64,000 nucleotides of DNA from AP-15 sp963799085 (GTDB lineage Bacteria > Pseudomonadota > Alphaproteobacteria > ATCC43930 > CGMCC-115725). Shown in pieces: positions 35,521-45,326 of this stretch (positions are counted from its first letter, which is position 1; each line of letters starts with the position of its first letter). The stretch spans positions 1 to 64,000 of the forward strand of contig CAWCWA010000005.1 of the NCBI GenBank assembly GCA_963799085.1, written 5' to 3'. The notes under the pieces are model-generated. The model was not told where the DNA came from, did no database searches, and saw nothing but the letters and a program-made list of their open reading frames with translations. The position numbers and the translations under genes were made by a program.

Positions 35521-36615
35521 CTAATACGTCTCCCGCGGCAGGTTCAGGTGCGGGAAGGCGCTGTGGACATGCGGCGCCACGACCTGGCGGGCCGGGCGGA
35601 TATAGCCCTTGTCGAGTTCGTGATAGCCGGTGACGCCAAGCAGCGACAGGCAGATGCGGATCTCGTCTTCGAGAATCTCGAAGAGCCGCACCACGCCGTC
35701 GGCGCCGGCGGCGGCAAGCCCGTAGACGTAGAGCCGGCCGCAGGCGACGGCGTCGGCGCCAAGGATCAACGCCTTGACGACATCGGCGCCGCGGCTGATG
35801 CCGCCGTCGACGATGATCCGCGCGCGCCCCGCGACCGCTTCGGCGACCTCGGGCAACACGTCGATCGAGCCCACCCCCTGGTCGAGCTGCCGCCCGCCAT
35901 GGTTCGAGACATAGACGCAGTCGACGCCGTGTTCGAGCGCCAGCCTCGCATCCTCGGCGGTGGCGATCCCCTTCAGGATCAGCGGGATGTCGAAGCCCTT
36001 CTTGATCCGGTCGATGTCACGCCAGTTGAACTGGGCCTGGTAGATGCGGGCGTCGTCGACCCGCACCCGGCGGCGCTGGTGCCGCTTGGCGATGTCGCGC
36101 TCGCGCCGGCTGTAGCTATCGGTGTCGACCGTCAGGCAGAAGGCGTTGTAGCCCTTGTCGATCGCGCGGCGGACATGGTCGTCGACCCAGGCCGCGTCGC
36201 CGCGCACATAAAGCTGGAAGATCTTGAACCCGTCGCCCGAAGCCTCGGCGGTCTTGTCGAGCCCTGGATGCGAGACCGAGGAGAGGATGATGCCATTGCC
36301 GAATTCGCGCGTCGCCGCTGCCACCGTGGCGCCGCCACCCGGCTCGAACACCTCGAGCGAGCCCACCGGCGCGCACAGCACCGGAATGCGCAAGCTTTTG
36401 CCGAAAAGCTCGCGGCTGCAATCGACGTTCGACACGTCGCGCAGCACGCGCGGCCGAAAGCCGATCGCATCGAGCGCCAGCCGGTTGCGCGCCAGCGTCG
36501 TCTCGGTCTCGGAACCGCCGATCAGATAGTCCCAGTTGTTGCGGTCGAGGTTGATGCGCGCCTGGGTGACGAATTCGTGCAGGTTCTGAAAGCGGTCCTG
36601 GAGCAATTCGAGCAT
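35521..36615 (-). CDS. FMN-dependent alpha-hydroxy acid oxidase/dehydrogenase
   Basis: 364 residues, a TIM barrel of the lactate dehydrogenase/glycolate oxidase/mandelate dehydrogenase family. YLIGGSETETTLARNRLALD and GFRPRVLRDVSNVD are the start. IPVLCAPVGSLEVFEPGGG takes the place of the usual APTA segment. The active-site His and Arg are in YVSNHGGRQLD, and VDGGISRGADVVKALILGADAV binds the FMN phosphate. It oxidises an L-2-hydroxyacid to the 2-oxoacid. The ATG at 36615 begins the conserved part. It is divergent from the D-2-hydroxyacid dehydrogenase at 36795 (179-bp gap), so both may act on related hydroxyacids. Confidence 0.9.
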   Translation of the reverse strand: MLELLQDRFQNLHEFVTQARINLDRNNWDYLIGGSETETTLARNRLALDAIGFRPRVLRDVSNVDCSRELFGKSLRIPVLCAPVGSLEVFEPGGGATVAAATREFGNGIILSSVSHPGLDKTAEASGDGFKIFQLYVRGDAAWVDDHVRRAIDKGYNAFCLTVDTDSYSRRERDIAKRHQRRRVRVDDARIYQAQFNWRDIDRIKKGFDIPLILKGIATAEDARLALEHGVDCVYVSNHGGRQLDQGVGSIDVLPEVAEAVAGRARIIVDGGISRGADVVKALILGADAVACGRLYVYGLAAAGADGVVRLFEILEDEIRICLSLLGVTGYHELDKGYIRPARQVVAPHVHSAFPHLNLPRETY

Positions 36616-36794
36616 GTTTCTTCTGCCTTGCTGCGGAGGGCGTGGTCGGGCGGGCAACCTAGCCGACGCGTCGGGCATGGGCAATCTGTTCGCCGCCACG
36701 GTTTTTGCGCTTTGGCGCGGCGCTGCGGTGTCGCTACGATGGCGGCACGGGTTCGATCATCCGCCTGACAATCCCGCGCAAGAGGAGACGCACA

Positions 36795-37766
36795 ATGCCC
36801 CGCATTCTGACCCCCGCCACCCATTCCGAGGAGACCCTGCAGATCGCCTACGACCTGCTGCCCTCGGGCTGGGAACTCGCCACCGCCCCGCATGGAAGGC
36901 CGGAATTCTTCGATCTGTTGAAGGACACCGAATACTACATCGGCGCCGGTCAGTTCCCGCACAGCACTGATTTCTACCAGAAGGCGCCGAAGCTGCGCAT
37001 CGTGCAGACCTTGAGTGCCGGCTACAACACCTACGATCTCAACGCGGCGCGGGCCGCGAGCGTGCCGATCTGCAACAACGGCGGCGCCAATTCGACCGCG
37101 GTCGCCGAGCACGCGATGATGCTGATGCTGGCGGTCTGCCGCAGGCTGATCTGGCAGCATGAGGGCGTGGTGTCAGGGCGCTGGCGCGGCAACGATTTCA
37201 ATTCGGCGAAGCTCTACGAACTCGAAGACAAGACGCTCGGCATCATTGGGCTTGGCAACATCGGCAAGAAGGTTGCCCGCCGGGCAAAGGCCTTCGACAT
37301 GCAGATCAAGTATTACGACATCAACCGGTTGACTACCGACCAGGAAGACGCGCTCGGCATCCGCTTCGCCCTCTTCCCGGAACTGTTGAAGATTTCCGAC
37401 ATCGTGAGCTTGCACGTGCCGCTCGACATGTCGACGCACAATTTGATCGGTGAGCGCGAGCTGGCGATGATGAAGCCGACGGCGATCCTGATCAACACCT
37501 GCCGCGGCCCCGTGGTCGACGAGAAGGCCCTCTACAACGCACTGCGCGACGAGAAGATCCTCGGCGCCGGGCTCGACGTGATGGTCGAGGAACCGCCGAA
37601 GCCCGACCATGAATTGTTCTCGTGCAAGAACGCGATCTTCAGCCCGCACGGCGCCGGCCCGACCTGGGACAATCATTGGAAGCGCTGGCGCAACGCCTTC
37701 GACAATTTCGAGCGCGTCGCCCGCGGTCAGAAGCCGTTCTGGGTCGTCCCCGAACTGCGCGACTGA
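36795..37766 (+). CDS. D-isomer specific 2-hydroxyacid dehydrogenase
   Basis: 323 residues. The nucleotide-binding domain holds LGIIGLGNIGKKVARRAKAF, and the catalytic triad is Arg in INTCRGPVVDE, Glu in GLDVMVEEPP and His in FSPHGAG. The N-terminal part (YIGAGQFPHSTDFYQKAPKLRIVQTLSAGYNTYDL) is the substrate domain. It reduces 2-oxoacids with NAD(P)H, or the reverse. AGAGGAG is 7 bp before the ATG. It is divergent from the alpha-hydroxyacid oxidase. Confidence 0.92.
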   Translation: MPRILTPATHSEETLQIAYDLLPSGWELATAPHGRPEFFDLLKDTEYYIGAGQFPHSTDFYQKAPKLRIVQTLSAGYNTYDLNAARAASVPICNNGGANSTAVAEHAMMLMLAVCRRLIWQHEGVVSGRWRGNDFNSAKLYELEDKTLGIIGLGNIGKKVARRAKAFDMQIKYYDINRLTTDQEDALGIRFALFPELLKISDIVSLHVPLDMSTHNLIGERELAMMKPTAILINTCRGPVVDEKALYNALRDEKILGAGLDVMVEEPPKPDHELFSCKNAIFSPHGAGPTWDNHWKRWRNAFDNFERVARGQKPFWVVPELRD

Positions 37767-37817
37767 GACAGGAGGGCGAGGTGGGGCGGCGCCGATGATC
37801 GCCGTGCCTCCCCGCGC

Positions 37818-38729
37818 TCAGTTCTTCAGCATGCCGCCGGTCAGCGCCGCGGTGTTGTAGTCGACCATCTCGATGTAGGTCGAGGCGGGGCCGTCGGGGC
37901 GGGAGAGCGCGTCGGAATAGAGCGGCGGACCGAGCGTGGCCCCGGTCTCGCGGGCGAGTTCCTGCATGATCCGCGGGTCGGAGATGTTTTCGAGAAAGAG
38001 CGCCCTGATCCGCTCTCGGCGGATCTGCCGGATCAGCCCGGCGATCGCCTGCGCCGAGGGCTCGCTGTCCGTCGTCAGCCCCTCGGGCGCCAGAAAGCGC
38101 ACGCCATAGGCCCGGCCATAGTAGCCGAAGGCGTCGTGCGTGGTGATGACCTGCCGCTTCGCCTCGGGGACACCGGCGATCGCGGCGCGCACCCGCCGGT
38201 CGAGCGCCTCGAGTTCGGCCTTGTAGCGCTGCAGCCGGTCCCGGTATGCCTCGAAGTGCGCCGGATCGACGCGGCCGAGCTCGCGGGCGATGTTGTCGGC
38301 ATAGATCACGGCGTTTCCGACATCCTGCCAGGCGTGCGGATCGGGCGCTGGCTTGCTTTCGCCGGGTTCGGTCGCGTCGATCGGCGTGACGCCGGCGCTG
38401 GCGACGACAACCGGCCCCCGGTAATGCGCCGACTGGACGAGCCGCGTCATCCAGCCTTCGAGCCCGAGGCCGTTGACGATGAAAAGTTGCGCCCGGGCGA
38501 CAAGCCGCGCCTGCTCGGGACTGGGCTCGAAAACATGCGCGTCGGCATCGGGACCGATCAGGCTCGTCACCGCGACATCGCCGCCGCCGACCTCCCGCAC
38601 CAGATCGCCGAGAATGCTGAATGAGACGACGACCCGCAATGGCGCCGCCTCCGCCGCTCCGATCGAAGCGGTCAGCCCGACCGCCAGCAGGAGTGCGGCA
38701 ATGCAGCGACGAAAGCAGCGTGCGGTCAT
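37818..38729 (-). CDS. metal ABC transporter substrate-binding protein (zinc/manganese type)
   Basis: 303 residues with a signal peptide (ALLLAVGLTASIGAAEA). Cluster-9 solute-binding features are VVVSFSILGDLVREVGGGDVAVTSLIGPDADAHVFEP with the first His, DPHAWQDVGNAVIYADNIAREL with the second, and ITTHDAFGYYGRAYG with the third. LENISDPRIMQELARETGA and YSDALS with the Asp close the site. No His-rich loop is present, so it could favour Mn, Fe or Zn. The permease and ATPase genes are not adjacent. The COG0523 GTPase starts 80 bp away on the other strand, pointing to zinc homeostasis. Confidence 0.87.
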   Translation of the reverse strand: MTARCFRRCIAALLLAVGLTASIGAAEAAPLRVVVSFSILGDLVREVGGGDVAVTSLIGPDADAHVFEPSPEQARLVARAQLFIVNGLGLEGWMTRLVQSAHYRGPVVVASAGVTPIDATEPGESKPAPDPHAWQDVGNAVIYADNIARELGRVDPAHFEAYRDRLQRYKAELEALDRRVRAAIAGVPEAKRQVITTHDAFGYYGRAYGVRFLAPEGLTTDSEPSAQAIAGLIRQIRRERIRALFLENISDPRIMQELARETGATLGPPLYSDALSRPDGPASTYIEMVDYNTAALTGGMLKN

Positions 38730-38809
38730 GGCCTTTTTCCGGCAGTCTCGACGACGGCCCTGATTAGGCTAACAATCCGCCGCCCATTTCCAGAGGAGTC
38801 TGCCCGCCG

Positions 38810-39868
38810 ATGCCGTCCGCCGAACCATCACCGCTCATTCCGGTGACGTTGCTGACCGGATTTCTCGGCAGCGGCAAGACGACCGTGCTGAACCATGTGC
38901 TCAAACAGCCGGGCATGGCGGGGACGGCCGTGATCGTCAACGAGTTCGGCGAGATCGGGCTCGACCATCTGCTCGTCGAAAAATCGACCGACGACGTGGT
39001 ATTGCTGAACAGCGGCTGCCTCTGCTGCACGGTGCGCAGCGACATCGTCGACACGCTGCTCAACCTCTTCACCAGCCGTGCCGCCGGGCGCATCCCGGAT
39101 TTCTCCCGGGTCGTGATCGAGACGACCGGGCTCGCCGACCCTGCGCCGATCCTGCACACGCTGATCTCGGACCCGCTCGTCGCCGCCCGCTACACGCTCG
39201 ATGGTGTCGTGACGACGGTCGACGCGGTCAACGGCGGCGGCACGCTCGACCGCCAGCCCGAGGCGGTCAAGCAAGCGGCGGTCGCCGACCGGCTGCTCCT
39301 GACCAAGACCGACCTTGCCGCCGCCGAAGTCACAGCAAACACCGAGGCGCGGCTTGCTGCACTCAACCCGTCAGCGCCGCTTCTGCGGGTGTCGGGCGGC
39401 GCCGTCGATCCGGTGCTGCTCTTCAACCTCGGCTTCTTCGATCCGCAGACGAAGAGCGTCGACGTACAGCGCTGGCTGCGTGACGAGGCCTTCGCCGATG
39501 ACCATCACCATGCAGAGGCGCACGAACACCACGACCCGAACCGGCACGACGACCGCATCAGCGCCTTCTGCATCACCCGCGACAAGCCGATTTCCTGGGC
39601 GGCGCTGTCGACCTGGCTCGACGCGCTGGCGACGATGCGCGGCGACGATCTGCTGCGCATGAAGGCGATCGTCGCGCTCTCCGACCGCCCCGACCAGCCA
39701 GTCGTGATCCACGGCGTGCAGCACCTCTTCCACCCCCCGGTATTGCTGCCGCAATGGCCGAGCGAGGATCGGCGCACGCGCATGGTCTTCATCACCCGCG
39801 ACATGCCGAAAGAGGCGATCGAAAAGACCCTCGACGCCTTCGAGGAAGCCGTCGCCGAGGCCAGATAG
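38810..39868 (+). CDS. COG0523 (CobW/ZigA-like) GTP-binding metallochaperone
   Basis: 352 residues. Walker A GFLGSGKTTVLNHVL, the metal-binding GCLCCTVR (CxCC), Walker B VIETTGLADPAPI and base-specific TKTD all match the COG0523 G3E GTPases. A His/Asp-rich stretch (DDHHHAEAHEHHDPNRHDD, residues about 227-245) is typical of ZinC/ZigA forms that deliver zinc or of cobalamin-linked CobW. No cobalamin genes are nearby, and the divergent zinc-type binding protein favours zinc. An AGAGGAG site precedes the ATG. No obvious Zur palindrome was found in the 80-bp gap. Confidence 0.9.
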   Translation: MPSAEPSPLIPVTLLTGFLGSGKTTVLNHVLKQPGMAGTAVIVNEFGEIGLDHLLVEKSTDDVVLLNSGCLCCTVRSDIVDTLLNLFTSRAAGRIPDFSRVVIETTGLADPAPILHTLISDPLVAARYTLDGVVTTVDAVNGGGTLDRQPEAVKQAAVADRLLLTKTDLAAAEVTANTEARLAALNPSAPLLRVSGGAVDPVLLFNLGFFDPQTKSVDVQRWLRDEAFADDHHHAEAHEHHDPNRHDDRISAFCITRDKPISWAALSTWLDALATMRGDDLLRMKAIVALSDRPDQPVVIHGVQHLFHPPVLLPQWPSEDRRTRMVFITRDMPKEAIEKTLDAFEEAVAEAR

Positions 39869-39873
39869 CGGGC

Positions 39874-40727
39874 TCAGCCGATCGGGAAACGGGTCGCGAC
39901 GATGCAGTTGTCGAGAATGCCGCGGCCGCGATCGGGGAAGCGGCGTTCGCGGGCCAGCCGGTCGAGGATGTCGGTGACGGATTCGGGGCCGATCGCCGGA
40001 TTCTGTCGCCACGTACTGCACGAGGTTGTCGCGGAAGCCGCGCCGGGTCACGAAGACCGGTTCGAGGCCGCGGGACCGCGCCACGCGGGAAAGTGCGTCG
40101 GCCATCGGCCGCACATCCGGGTTTACCGCGAAATCGGCCCAGTTGTTGGCGAGGCAGCCGCCGGGGTTGAGCGCGTCGAGACAGCGCGTCCAGAAGGTCT
40201 CGTTGCTGTCAGCAGGCCCTTTCGAAATCGTAGAGGTCGACAAGGATCGCGTCGTAGCGGGCGGTCGCCCCGGCCAGAAAGCGCTGTGCGGTGTCATGCA
40301 CGACGGGCTGGGTCAGGTAGAACCAGCGTCGGGCAAGAGCGATCACGGTCTCGTCGGCTTCGACGATCGTCGGCGCGCAATCGGGCAGATAGCCGCGCAT
40401 GAAGCGCAGCATCGCCGCCCCGCCGAGGCCGAGCAGCAGGGCGGTGATCGGCTGCCGGACCATGCCGAAGGCCAGCGACATCAGCCGCTCGTAGTGGAAC
40501 ACAAGCCGCGCCGGGTAGAGCAAATCCATGCTCGACTGCTCGGTGACCTGCAGATTGTTGCCGAACGAGCCAAATGTGCGGAAATGCCGCACGCCGCGGT
40601 CGAAATCGACGACGAACACCGGCGCGCCGAACGTCTCCGCATGGCGCAAATGGCGGATGCGGGAATCCCTGCCGAAATAGTCCTGAACGTATCGCCGCAG
40701 GCGCTCTTCGCCGGGATCGGTGATCAT
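39874..40727 (-). CDS. spermidine-synthase-like SAM-binding protein (two frameshifts)
   Basis: About 284 residues. ALLLGLGGAAMLRFMRGYLP is the SAM/decarboxy-SAM glycine motif, PTIVEADETVIALARRWF the acidic loop, and YDAILVDLYDFE the next strand. The following segments, DSNETFWTRCLDALNPGGCLANNWA and ESVTDILDRLARERRFPDRGRG, are in two other frames reached near 40213 and 40012, each by one extra base. The end is TGA at 39876-39874. Fold and order match spermidine synthases or their methyltransferase-like homologues; the N-terminus (HLRHAETFGAPVFVVDFDRGVRHF) is short. It overlaps the DUF2161 gene by ATGA. Confidence 0.72.
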
Positions 40728-41467
40728 GCCGCGACGGGGAGTGCCGCGAGGGCGGCGGCGAATTGGTCGAGTGCTGCGTGTCCGCTTTCGGTCAAGCCGT
40801 AAATGCCGCGCCGCCGGCGCAGGAACCAGCCATAGACGTTGCGCTGCAATATCCGGGCAGCCCCCGGAATGCCCGCCTCGCGCAGCGCGCCGACCCGCAG
40901 CTCTCCGGAAAGGGCGAGCGCGTGGGCGCAGCGCAGCGCCTCCTGGCGATAGGCGGTGACAATCGGCCGGCGCGACACGCCGCCGATATTGGCGTCGCCG
41001 ATCCGGCGGTCGAATTCGTCGGCAAGGCGCAGCGCCCGGATCTTCGACTGCCGCGGGCGGTAAGGGACGGGTTCTTCGAGGATTTCGACGCGGCCGTTTC
41101 GCTCATGGACCAACAGCAGACCCACGCCGACGCGGCGGCACAATTGGCGGACGTCGCCGCGCTCGGGGCCAAAGCCGCGCCGCGCGTTCGAGCGCGACGG
41201 CACGGCGAGATAGACCCGCTTGCTGAGCGCCAGCCGGTCGATCCCCTGCAATACCAGCTCCAGATTGAACCGCCGCTTCAGTTCCACGATGACGAGAGGC
41301 TCGTCGCCGCGCCGGGCGATCAGGTCACAACCCCTGACCTCGCCCTTGACCTCGTAGCCCAGCCGTTCGAAAAAACCCTTGACCGGCATATAGAGTGCCG
41401 CCTCGGCGGGCCGCCTCGGCACGGCAGAAAAAGCGGCGGCGGAGGGCGGGTCGTCGGGATCGCTCAC
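40724..41467 (-). CDS. DUF2161 family protein, predicted PD-(D/E)XK phosphodiesterase
   Basis: About 247 residues. GCDLIARRGDEPLVIVELKR places Asp and ExK with the spacing of the PD-(D/E)XK nuclease fold, and VKGFFERLGYEVKGEV precedes it, as in DUF2161 proteins. YLAVPSRS and LLLVHERNGRVEILEEP follow. The C-terminal third is basic and winged-helix-like (GIYGLTESGHAALDQF). Biological role is not known. The start is unsure: GTG at 41467, a TTG at 41476 and ATG at 41389 all fit the frame. It is coupled to the spermidine-synthase-like gene. Confidence 0.78.
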   Translation of the reverse strand: MSDPDDPPSAAAFSAVPRRPAEAALYMPVKGFFERLGYEVKGEVRGCDLIARRGDEPLVIVELKRRFNLELVLQGIDRLALSKRVYLAVPSRSNARRGFGPERGDVRQLCRRVGVGLLLVHERNGRVEILEEPVPYRPRQSKIRALRLADEFDRRIGDANIGGVSRRPIVTAYRQEALRCAHALALSGELRVGALREAGIPGAARILQRNVYGWFLRRRRGIYGLTESGHAALDQFAAALAALPVAA

Positions 41468-41586
41468 GCGCCGCAATAGTCATGATCTCGCCGATGAATT
41501 CAAGCACGTCGGCCGCCGCGATACGGTAAAAGAGCGCAATCGCCGGGCCGGATTTTCGCCCGACATCGAGAGGAGCGCCCAGCAGT

Positions 41587-43854
41587 ATGGACACCGGCAC
41601 CATCCGCGCCACCGAAGACGAGGCCCTGCTGTTCCATTCGAGCGGCCGGCCGGGAAAATTGTCGATCGCGCCGCACAAGCCGCTGACCACCCAGCGCGAC
41701 CTTTCGCTCGCCTACTCGCCGGGCGTCGCCTTCCCCTGCCTTCATATCCAGCGCCAGCCAAGTGCGGCCTTCGACTACACCAACAAGGGGAATTTCGTCG
41801 CGGTGATCTCGAACGGCACCGCGGTCCTTGGCCTCGGCGATCTCGGCGCGCTGGCGGCGAAGCCGGTCATGGAGGGCAAATCGGCGCTCTTCAAGCGCTT
41901 TGCCGACATCGACTCGATCGATCTCGAAATCGACACGCGCGACGTCGACGAATTCGTCAATTGCGTGCGCTTTCTGCATCCGGCCTTCGGCGGCATCAAC
42001 CTCGAGGACATCAAGGCGCCGGAGTGCTTCATCATCGAGGAGCGGCTGCGCGAGCTTCTCGACATCCCGGTGTTTCACGACGACCAGCACGGCACCGCGA
42101 TCATCGCCGCCGCCGGGCTGATCAACGCGCTGCATCTGACCGGCCGCGCGCTCGGCGAGATCAAGATGGTCGTCAACGGCGCGGGCGCCGCCTCGATCGC
42201 CTGTGTAGACCTGTTGAAATCGATGGGCCTCGGGCCGGAAAACGTCGTGCTGTGCGACACCCGCGGCGTCATCTACCGCGGCCGCACCGACGGCATGAAC
42301 CAGTGGAAATCGGCCCATGCGGTCGAAACCAAGGCGCGCACCCTGGCCGAGGCGATCGAGGGCGCCGACGTCTTTTTCGGCCTGTCGGCCAAGGGGGCGG
42401 TCGACCAGCCGATGGTCCGGTCTATGGCGGAGAAGCCGATCATTTTCGCGATGGCCAACCCCGATCCCGAGATCACCCCCGAGGACGCGCGGGCCGTGCG
42501 CTCCGATGCGATCATCGCCACCGGGCGCTCCGACTATCCCAACCAGGTCAACAACGTGCTGGGCTTCCCCTACATCTTTCGCGGCGCCCTCGACGTGCGC
42601 GCTTCGACGATCAACGAAGCGATGAAGATCGCCGCCGCCGAGGCCTTGGCCCGGCTCGCCCGCGAGGATGTGCCGGACGAGGTCGCCGCCGCCTATTCCG
42701 GCCAGCGCCTGACCTATGGGCCCGACTACATCATTCCCGCACCCTTTGACCCGCGGCTGATCTGGGCAGTCCCCTCCGCGGTCGCCAAGGCGGCGATGGA
42801 TTCCGGTGTCGCGCGCAAGCCGATCCTGGACATGGCCGTCTACCAGCGCAGCCTGCGCGGCCGCCTCGACCCGACCGCCGCCGGGCTCGAGATGATCTTT
42901 GCCAAGGTACGGGCCAATCCCAAACGCGTCGTCTTTGCCGAGGGTGAGGAAGAAAAGACCATTCGCGCCGCGCTGCTGTTCCGGGAAAATGGCTACGGGA
43001 CACCCGTCCTGGTGGGACGCGTGGAGCGCATCAAGTCGACGATGGCGGCGATGGGGCTCGGCGCACCCGACCTCCTTGAGATCCACAACGCTCGCCTGTC
43101 GCAGAACAACCAGCGCTACACCGACTTCCTCTACGCGCGGCAGCAGCGTTACGGCATGCTTCACCGCGATTGCCAGCGGCAGGTGAACCTCGACCGCAAT
43201 GTGTTCGCCGCCTGCATGGTCGCTTGCGGCGATGCCGATGCGATGGTCAGCGGCGTCACCCGGAATTCGTTCGATGTGCTCGATCAGGTCTCGCGAGTGA
43301 TCGAGGTCAAACCCGACAGCGTGATGTTCGGGCTGACGATATTGCTGCAACGCGAGCGCCCGCTCTTGCTCGCCGATACGCTGGTGCACGAGACGCCGAG
43401 CCCGCTGCAGCTCGCCGAGATCGCGACGCAGGCGGCGGCGAAGGCGCGTGAGATTGGCCTCGTGCCTCGCGTCGCGATGCTCTCCTACGCGAATTTCGGC
43501 AACCCGACGGGACCCGATTGCGAGCGCGTGCGCCAGGCGGTGGCATTGCTCGACGAGCGCGGGCCAGATTTCGAATATGACGGCGAGATGAGCCCCGACG
43601 TGGCGCTAGACGCGCGGCTGATGCGGGAGCTCTACCCGTTCTGCCGGCTCGGCGACGCCGCCAACATCCTGGTCATGCCGGGCCTCAACAGCGCCAACAT
43701 CACGGCAAAGCTGTTGCCGCATCTCGGCGGCGGGACGGTCGTTGGGCCGCTGCTGATGGGCCTCGACCGACCGGTCCAGATCGTCAATATCGGCGCCACC
43801 GTGTCGGACCTGGTGAACCTCGCCGCGCTCTCGGCGCATGACGCGATCCGCTGA
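41587..43854 (+). CDS. maeB: NADP-dependent malic enzyme with C-terminal phosphotransacetylase-like domain
   Basis: 755 residues, uninterrupted. Residues about 1-430 are malic enzyme: LSLAYSPGVAFPCLHI, ALFKRFADIDSIDLEIDTRD, FHDDQHGTAIIAAAGLINALHLTGR (metal Asp and catalytic region), VVNGAGAASIACVDLL for NADP, and MANPDPEITPEDA. Residues about 430-755 resemble phosphate acetyltransferase (KRVVFAEGEEEKTIRAALLF, NITAKLLPHLGGGTVVGPLLMG) but in MaeB proteins this part is regulatory and binds acetyl-CoA. It converts malate to pyruvate plus CO2 and NADPH. The start lies 13 bp after a GAGAGGAG site. It is followed by phoR after 37 bp. Confidence 0.96.
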   Translation: MDTGTIRATEDEALLFHSSGRPGKLSIAPHKPLTTQRDLSLAYSPGVAFPCLHIQRQPSAAFDYTNKGNFVAVISNGTAVLGLGDLGALAAKPVMEGKSALFKRFADIDSIDLEIDTRDVDEFVNCVRFLHPAFGGINLEDIKAPECFIIEERLRELLDIPVFHDDQHGTAIIAAAGLINALHLTGRALGEIKMVVNGAGAASIACVDLLKSMGLGPENVVLCDTRGVIYRGRTDGMNQWKSAHAVETKARTLAEAIEGADVFFGLSAKGAVDQPMVRSMAEKPIIFAMANPDPEITPEDARAVRSDAIIATGRSDYPNQVNNVLGFPYIFRGALDVRASTINEAMKIAAAEALARLAREDVPDEVAAAYSGQRLTYGPDYIIPAPFDPRLIWAVPSAVAKAAMDSGVARKPILDMAVYQRSLRGRLDPTAAGLEMIFAKVRANPKRVVFAEGEEEKTIRAALLFRENGYGTPVLVGRVERIKSTMAAMGLGAPDLLEIHNARLSQNNQRYTDFLYARQQRYGMLHRDCQRQVNLDRNVFAACMVACGDADAMVSGVTRNSFDVLDQVSRVIEVKPDSVMFGLTILLQRERPLLLADTLVHETPSPLQLAEIATQAAAKAREIGLVPRVAMLSYANFGNPTGPDCERVRQAVALLDERGPDFEYDGEMSPDVALDARLMRELYPFCRLGDAANILVMPGLNSANITAKLLPHLGGGTVVGPLLMGLDRPVQIVNIGATVSDLVNLAALSAHDAIR

Positions 43855-43891
43855 CGGGCGGCCAGTCGCCCTCGGCTGACGCGGCCCCGCC

Positions 43892-45326
43892 GTGAGCCTT
43901 GGCCGGGCTCCGCTTCTCTACCGGATCGGCCGGTACGCGCTTTTGTTATCCGCCCCGGGGCTCCTCGCGATTGGCCTCCTCTTCGGTCTCGGCGTGCTCC
44001 CCGGCGCGCCGGCGGTCGCGCTGTGCGCCGCGATCCTGCTGGCGACCGCCGGGCTCGTCACGCGGCCGATCGCCGACCTCGCCCGGTTTCGCGCCGCGGT
44101 CGAGCGCTCGGCCGACAACCCCGATGCCGGCCTGCACCCCAGTTCCGGCCGGCTTGCGCCGCCGGCGGCCGATCTCTGGCTCGCTTTCGGCAGGCTTGCC
44201 CAGCAATCGGGCGAGCGGGTGCGGGTCGCCGAGGCGCGCGTCGCCGCCGCCGACGCGGTGATCGCCGCGGTGCCCGATCCACTGATGCTGCTCGACCGCG
44301 CTCGCCGCATCGTCCGCACCAACGCGCCGGCCGCTGCCCTCGACGGGGCGGGCGACGGACCGCGCGATCTGGCCGCGGTGCTGCGCCATCCGGCGGTGCT
44401 CGCCGCCGCCGACGCGGTATTGCGCGGCGAGCCGGCGCGGATCGTCGAATTCGGCGAAGTTCTGCCGCTCGAACGCCAATTGCGGGCCCGCTTCGCGCGC
44501 ATCGAGGGCGCCTCGCCCGATGGCGCCGTCGCGGTGCTGAGCCTGCACGACGTCACCGAATTGAAGCGCGCCGAGCAGATGCGCGCCGATTTCATCGCCA
44601 ACGCCAGCCATGAATTGCGCACCCCGCTCGCGACCCTGACCGGGTTCATCGAGACGCTCGGCGGGCCGGCGCGCGAGGACGAGGACGCCCGCGAGCGGTT
44701 TCTCGCGATCATGCAGGAGCAGGCCGGACGCATGACGCGGCTTGTCGAGGATTTGTTGTCGCTGTCGCGCATCGAGCTGCACGAGCATCTGATGCCGCAG
44801 GCCGCGTCGCCCTGCCGGCGCTGCTGCGCCATCTCGCCGAGGCGATGGAGTTGCGCGCCGGCGAGCGCGGCATGCGCATCGTGCTGCGCATCCCGCCGGA
44901 TCTGCCCGACGTAGCTGGCGACCGCGACGAGCTCGTCCAGGTTTTTCAGAACCTGCTCGACAACGCGATCAAATACGGCCGCGCCGGTGGCGAGATCGCG
45001 GTCGAGGCGGCGGCTCGTCGAAAACAGCCAGGACCGGCGGCCAGGATCGGCTCGTCGCGGTGGCGGTGCGCGACCAGGGCGAGGGCATCGCCCGCGAGCA
45101 TCTGCCGCGGCTGACCGAGCGCTTCTACCGGGTCGATACGGCGCGCTCGCGCGAAATGGGCGGCACCGGCCTCGGCCTGGCGATCGTCAAGCACATCCTC
45201 AACCGCCATCGCGGCCTCCTCGAGATCGACAGCGAGATCGGCAAGGGCTCGGTCTTCACCGTCGTTTCTGCGCGCTGCCGGCAATGCCGCCGCTCTGGAG
45301 CCGGAAAGCATCGACGGTCGTCATAA
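43892..45326 (+). CDS. phoR: phosphate regulon sensor histidine kinase PhoR (two frameshifts)
   Basis: About 478 residues. Two N-terminal hydrophobic segments (YALLLSAPGLLAIGLLFG and AVALCAAILLATAGLV) are followed by a PAS-like domain (VIAAVPDPLMLLDRARRIVRTN), then the H-box ANASHELRTPLATLTGF with His near residue 239. The kinase core, FQNLLDNAIKYG (N-box), RDQGEGIAREHLPRLTERFYRVD (G1, F box) and GGTGLGLAIVKHI (G2), lies in two other frames reached near 44810 and 45045, each fitting one missing base. It senses PstSCAB-PhoU status and phosphorylates PhoB. The start is a GTG. Its TAA lies within the Pho box of pstS. Confidence 0.85.

Noticed and set aside
35380..36768. A 462-codon plus-strand frame opposite the hydroxyacid oxidase
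   Set aside because: It is an antisense shadow; the minus frame has the complete FMN-enzyme signature.
38730..38809. A Zur box between the binding protein and the GTPase
   Set aside because: No convincing AT-rich palindrome of the Zur type was found; TGATTAGGCTAACAATC is too weak.
41500..43389. A 629-codon minus-strand frame opposite malic enzyme
   Set aside because: It is an antisense shadow of an intact, strongly conserved gene.
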